The notes beneath the pieces are model-generated. The model saw nothing but the letters and a program-made list of their open reading frames with translations, was not told the origin of the DNA and did no database searches. A stretch of DNA of 6,770 bases from Phycisphaerae bacterium (GTDB lineage: Bacteria; Planctomycetota; Phycisphaerae; UBA1845; Fen-1342): contig JALSRY010000767.1 in the NCBI GenBank assembly GCA_026984555.1, forward strand, positions 1-6,770, given 5' to 3'. The translations under genes were made by a program, and so were the position numbers. Numbering within the stretch: position 1 is the first letter of the stretch; each line of letters begins with the position of its first letter. Below, one piece after another: positions 5,915-6,770 of this stretch.

Positions 5915-6770
5915 TCATGCCCCGCCGCTCAGCACCTCGACGACCTGTCGGGCGACGATCAGTTCTTCGTTGGTGGCCAACGTGTAGACGACCACGCGCG
6001 TCCCGTCGGGGGAGAGGACGGAAACGTCGCCGGCGGGATGGGCGTTTCGCTCCGGGTCCAGCCGCACGCCGACGCAATCGAGCCCCGCGCAGATCAGCTC
6101 GCGTACCTCCGCGCAGCGCTGGCCGATACCGCCGGTGAAAGTCAGCACATCGAGTCCGCCGAGGGCGACGAAATAGGCACCGACATAATGCCGAACGCCC
6201 TCGACGAAGGTATCGAGCGCAAGGCGTGCCCGAGCGTCGCCCGCGTCCGCCGCCGCGAGGATCTCGCGCATGTCGTTGCTACGGCCGCTGATACCGAGCA
6301 GGCCGCCTCCGGTGGCCATCATCTCCAGGAGCGTTTCGAAACTCTTGCCCGTGCGTGCGCGCAGAAGGTAGAGCGCGTAAGCGTCGAAGTCGCCGACGCG
6401 GTTGTTCTGCGGAATGCCGGATTGTGGCGTCATGCCAAAACTGTTGGCGACGCTGCGACCATCGGCAATCGCGCAAATCGAACTGCTGCCGCCGAGGTGA
6501 CACGAAATCAGACGCAGATCGTCGCGGCGATGCAGCGCAGCCACGCGGGTTGCGACGTACCGATGCGAAGCGCCGTGAAAACCGTACCGGCGAACGCCCC
6601 AGCGTTGCGTCCATTCGTGCGGAATGGCGTAGGTGGTGCGCGCTTCGGGAATCGTCAGGTGAAACCCCGTTTCGAAAGCGGCCACCTGCGCTACGTCAGG
6701 CATCTGCCGGGCCAAGGCCCTCATGGCCGCCACATAGTGCGGGTTGTGGGCCGGGGCGGCCTCGGCGAAC
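5915..6770 (-). CDS. ackA: Acetate kinase (acetate/propionate kinase family), C-terminal part; 5' end outside window
   Basis: Acetate kinase interconverts acetate plus ATP with acetyl phosphate plus ADP in the cytoplasm, either earning ATP from acetyl-CoA through Pta or activating acetate. The stop codon (TGA on the reverse strand) is at 5915-5917, and the frame stays open to the window edge. About 284 residues are visible of the usual 400, so the N-terminal 115 or so are missing. The GTG at 6731-6733 is internal, because the frame upstream still reads family sequence (AAPAHNP). Motifs in order: FETGFHLTIPE, YGFHGASHRYV, CHLGGSSSICAI, MTPQSGIPQNNRVGDFD, LTFTGGIG and ATNEELIVARQ. The conserved histidines, the arginine of NRVGD and the glutamates of TNEE are kept. 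HLGGS in place of HLGNG, and IPQNNRVGDFD in place of the usual MGTRSGDIDP type, mark a divergent subgroup. It runs opposite to the neighbouring genes and is not part of their operon. Confidence 0.92.
   Translation of the reverse strand, partial: FAEAAPAHNPHYVAAMRALARQMPDVAQVAAFETGFHLTIPEARTTYAIPHEWTQRWGVRRYGFHGASHRYVATRVAALHRRDDLRLISCHLGGSSSICAIADGRSVANSFGMTPQSGIPQNNRVGDFDAYALYLLRARTGKSFETLLEMMATGGGLLGISGRSNDMREILAAADAGDARARLALDTFVEGVRHYVGAYFVALGGLDVLTFTGGIGQRCAEVRELICAGLDCVGVRLDPERNAHPAGDVSVLSPDGTRVVVYTLATNEELIVARQVVEVLSGGA

Overview
The window is a high-GC, gene-dense bacterial chromosome segment from a Gram-negative (diderm) organism. Five genes read forward, entering from the left edge with a sixth partly outside the window on the reverse strand. 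The fused lpxC-fabZ gene, a GHL10-family lipoprotein and an acetate kinase of a divergent sequence type together suggest Planctomycetota or a related PVC or environmental lineage. That placement is an inference from gene content, not from a phylogeny.

Left half (1-3727): a tightly packed lipid A operon. It runs lpxD (3' part only), a bifunctional lpxC-fabZ fusion, lpxA, and a Gfo/Idh/MocA-family NAD(P)-dependent oxidoreductase. lpxD overlaps lpxC-fabZ by about 35-44 nt, lpxA starts 8 nt after lpxC-fabZ stops, and lpxA and the oxidoreductase share an ATGA. LpxA, LpxC and LpxD carry out the first three steps of lipid A synthesis (O-acylation of UDP-GlcNAc, deacetylation, N-acylation). FabZ works in the fatty acid elongation cycle that makes and consumes the same 3-hydroxyacyl-ACP. 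The oxidoreductase could be a GnnA-type enzyme that feeds a 3-amino sugar to LpxA, but no GnnB aminotransferase is visible here.

Middle (3728-5186): a 172-nt gap holding a strong GC-rich hairpin, then a predicted lipoprotein with a GHL10 (DUF187-like) glycoside-hydrolase domain, plausibly acting on cell-envelope glycans.

Right (5219-6770): an orphan regulator with an N-terminal phosphoreceiver domain and a C-terminal XRE-type helix-turn-helix. After a 78-nt convergent gap comes the 3' two-thirds of an acetate kinase gene on the reverse strand, with unusual substitutions in otherwise conserved motifs.

I saw no tRNA, rRNA, CRISPR array, insertion sequence or clear long repeat. The most useful leads are the oxidoreductase next to lpxA, the REC-XRE regulator and the divergent acetate kinase. 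None of them amounts to a proven new system.
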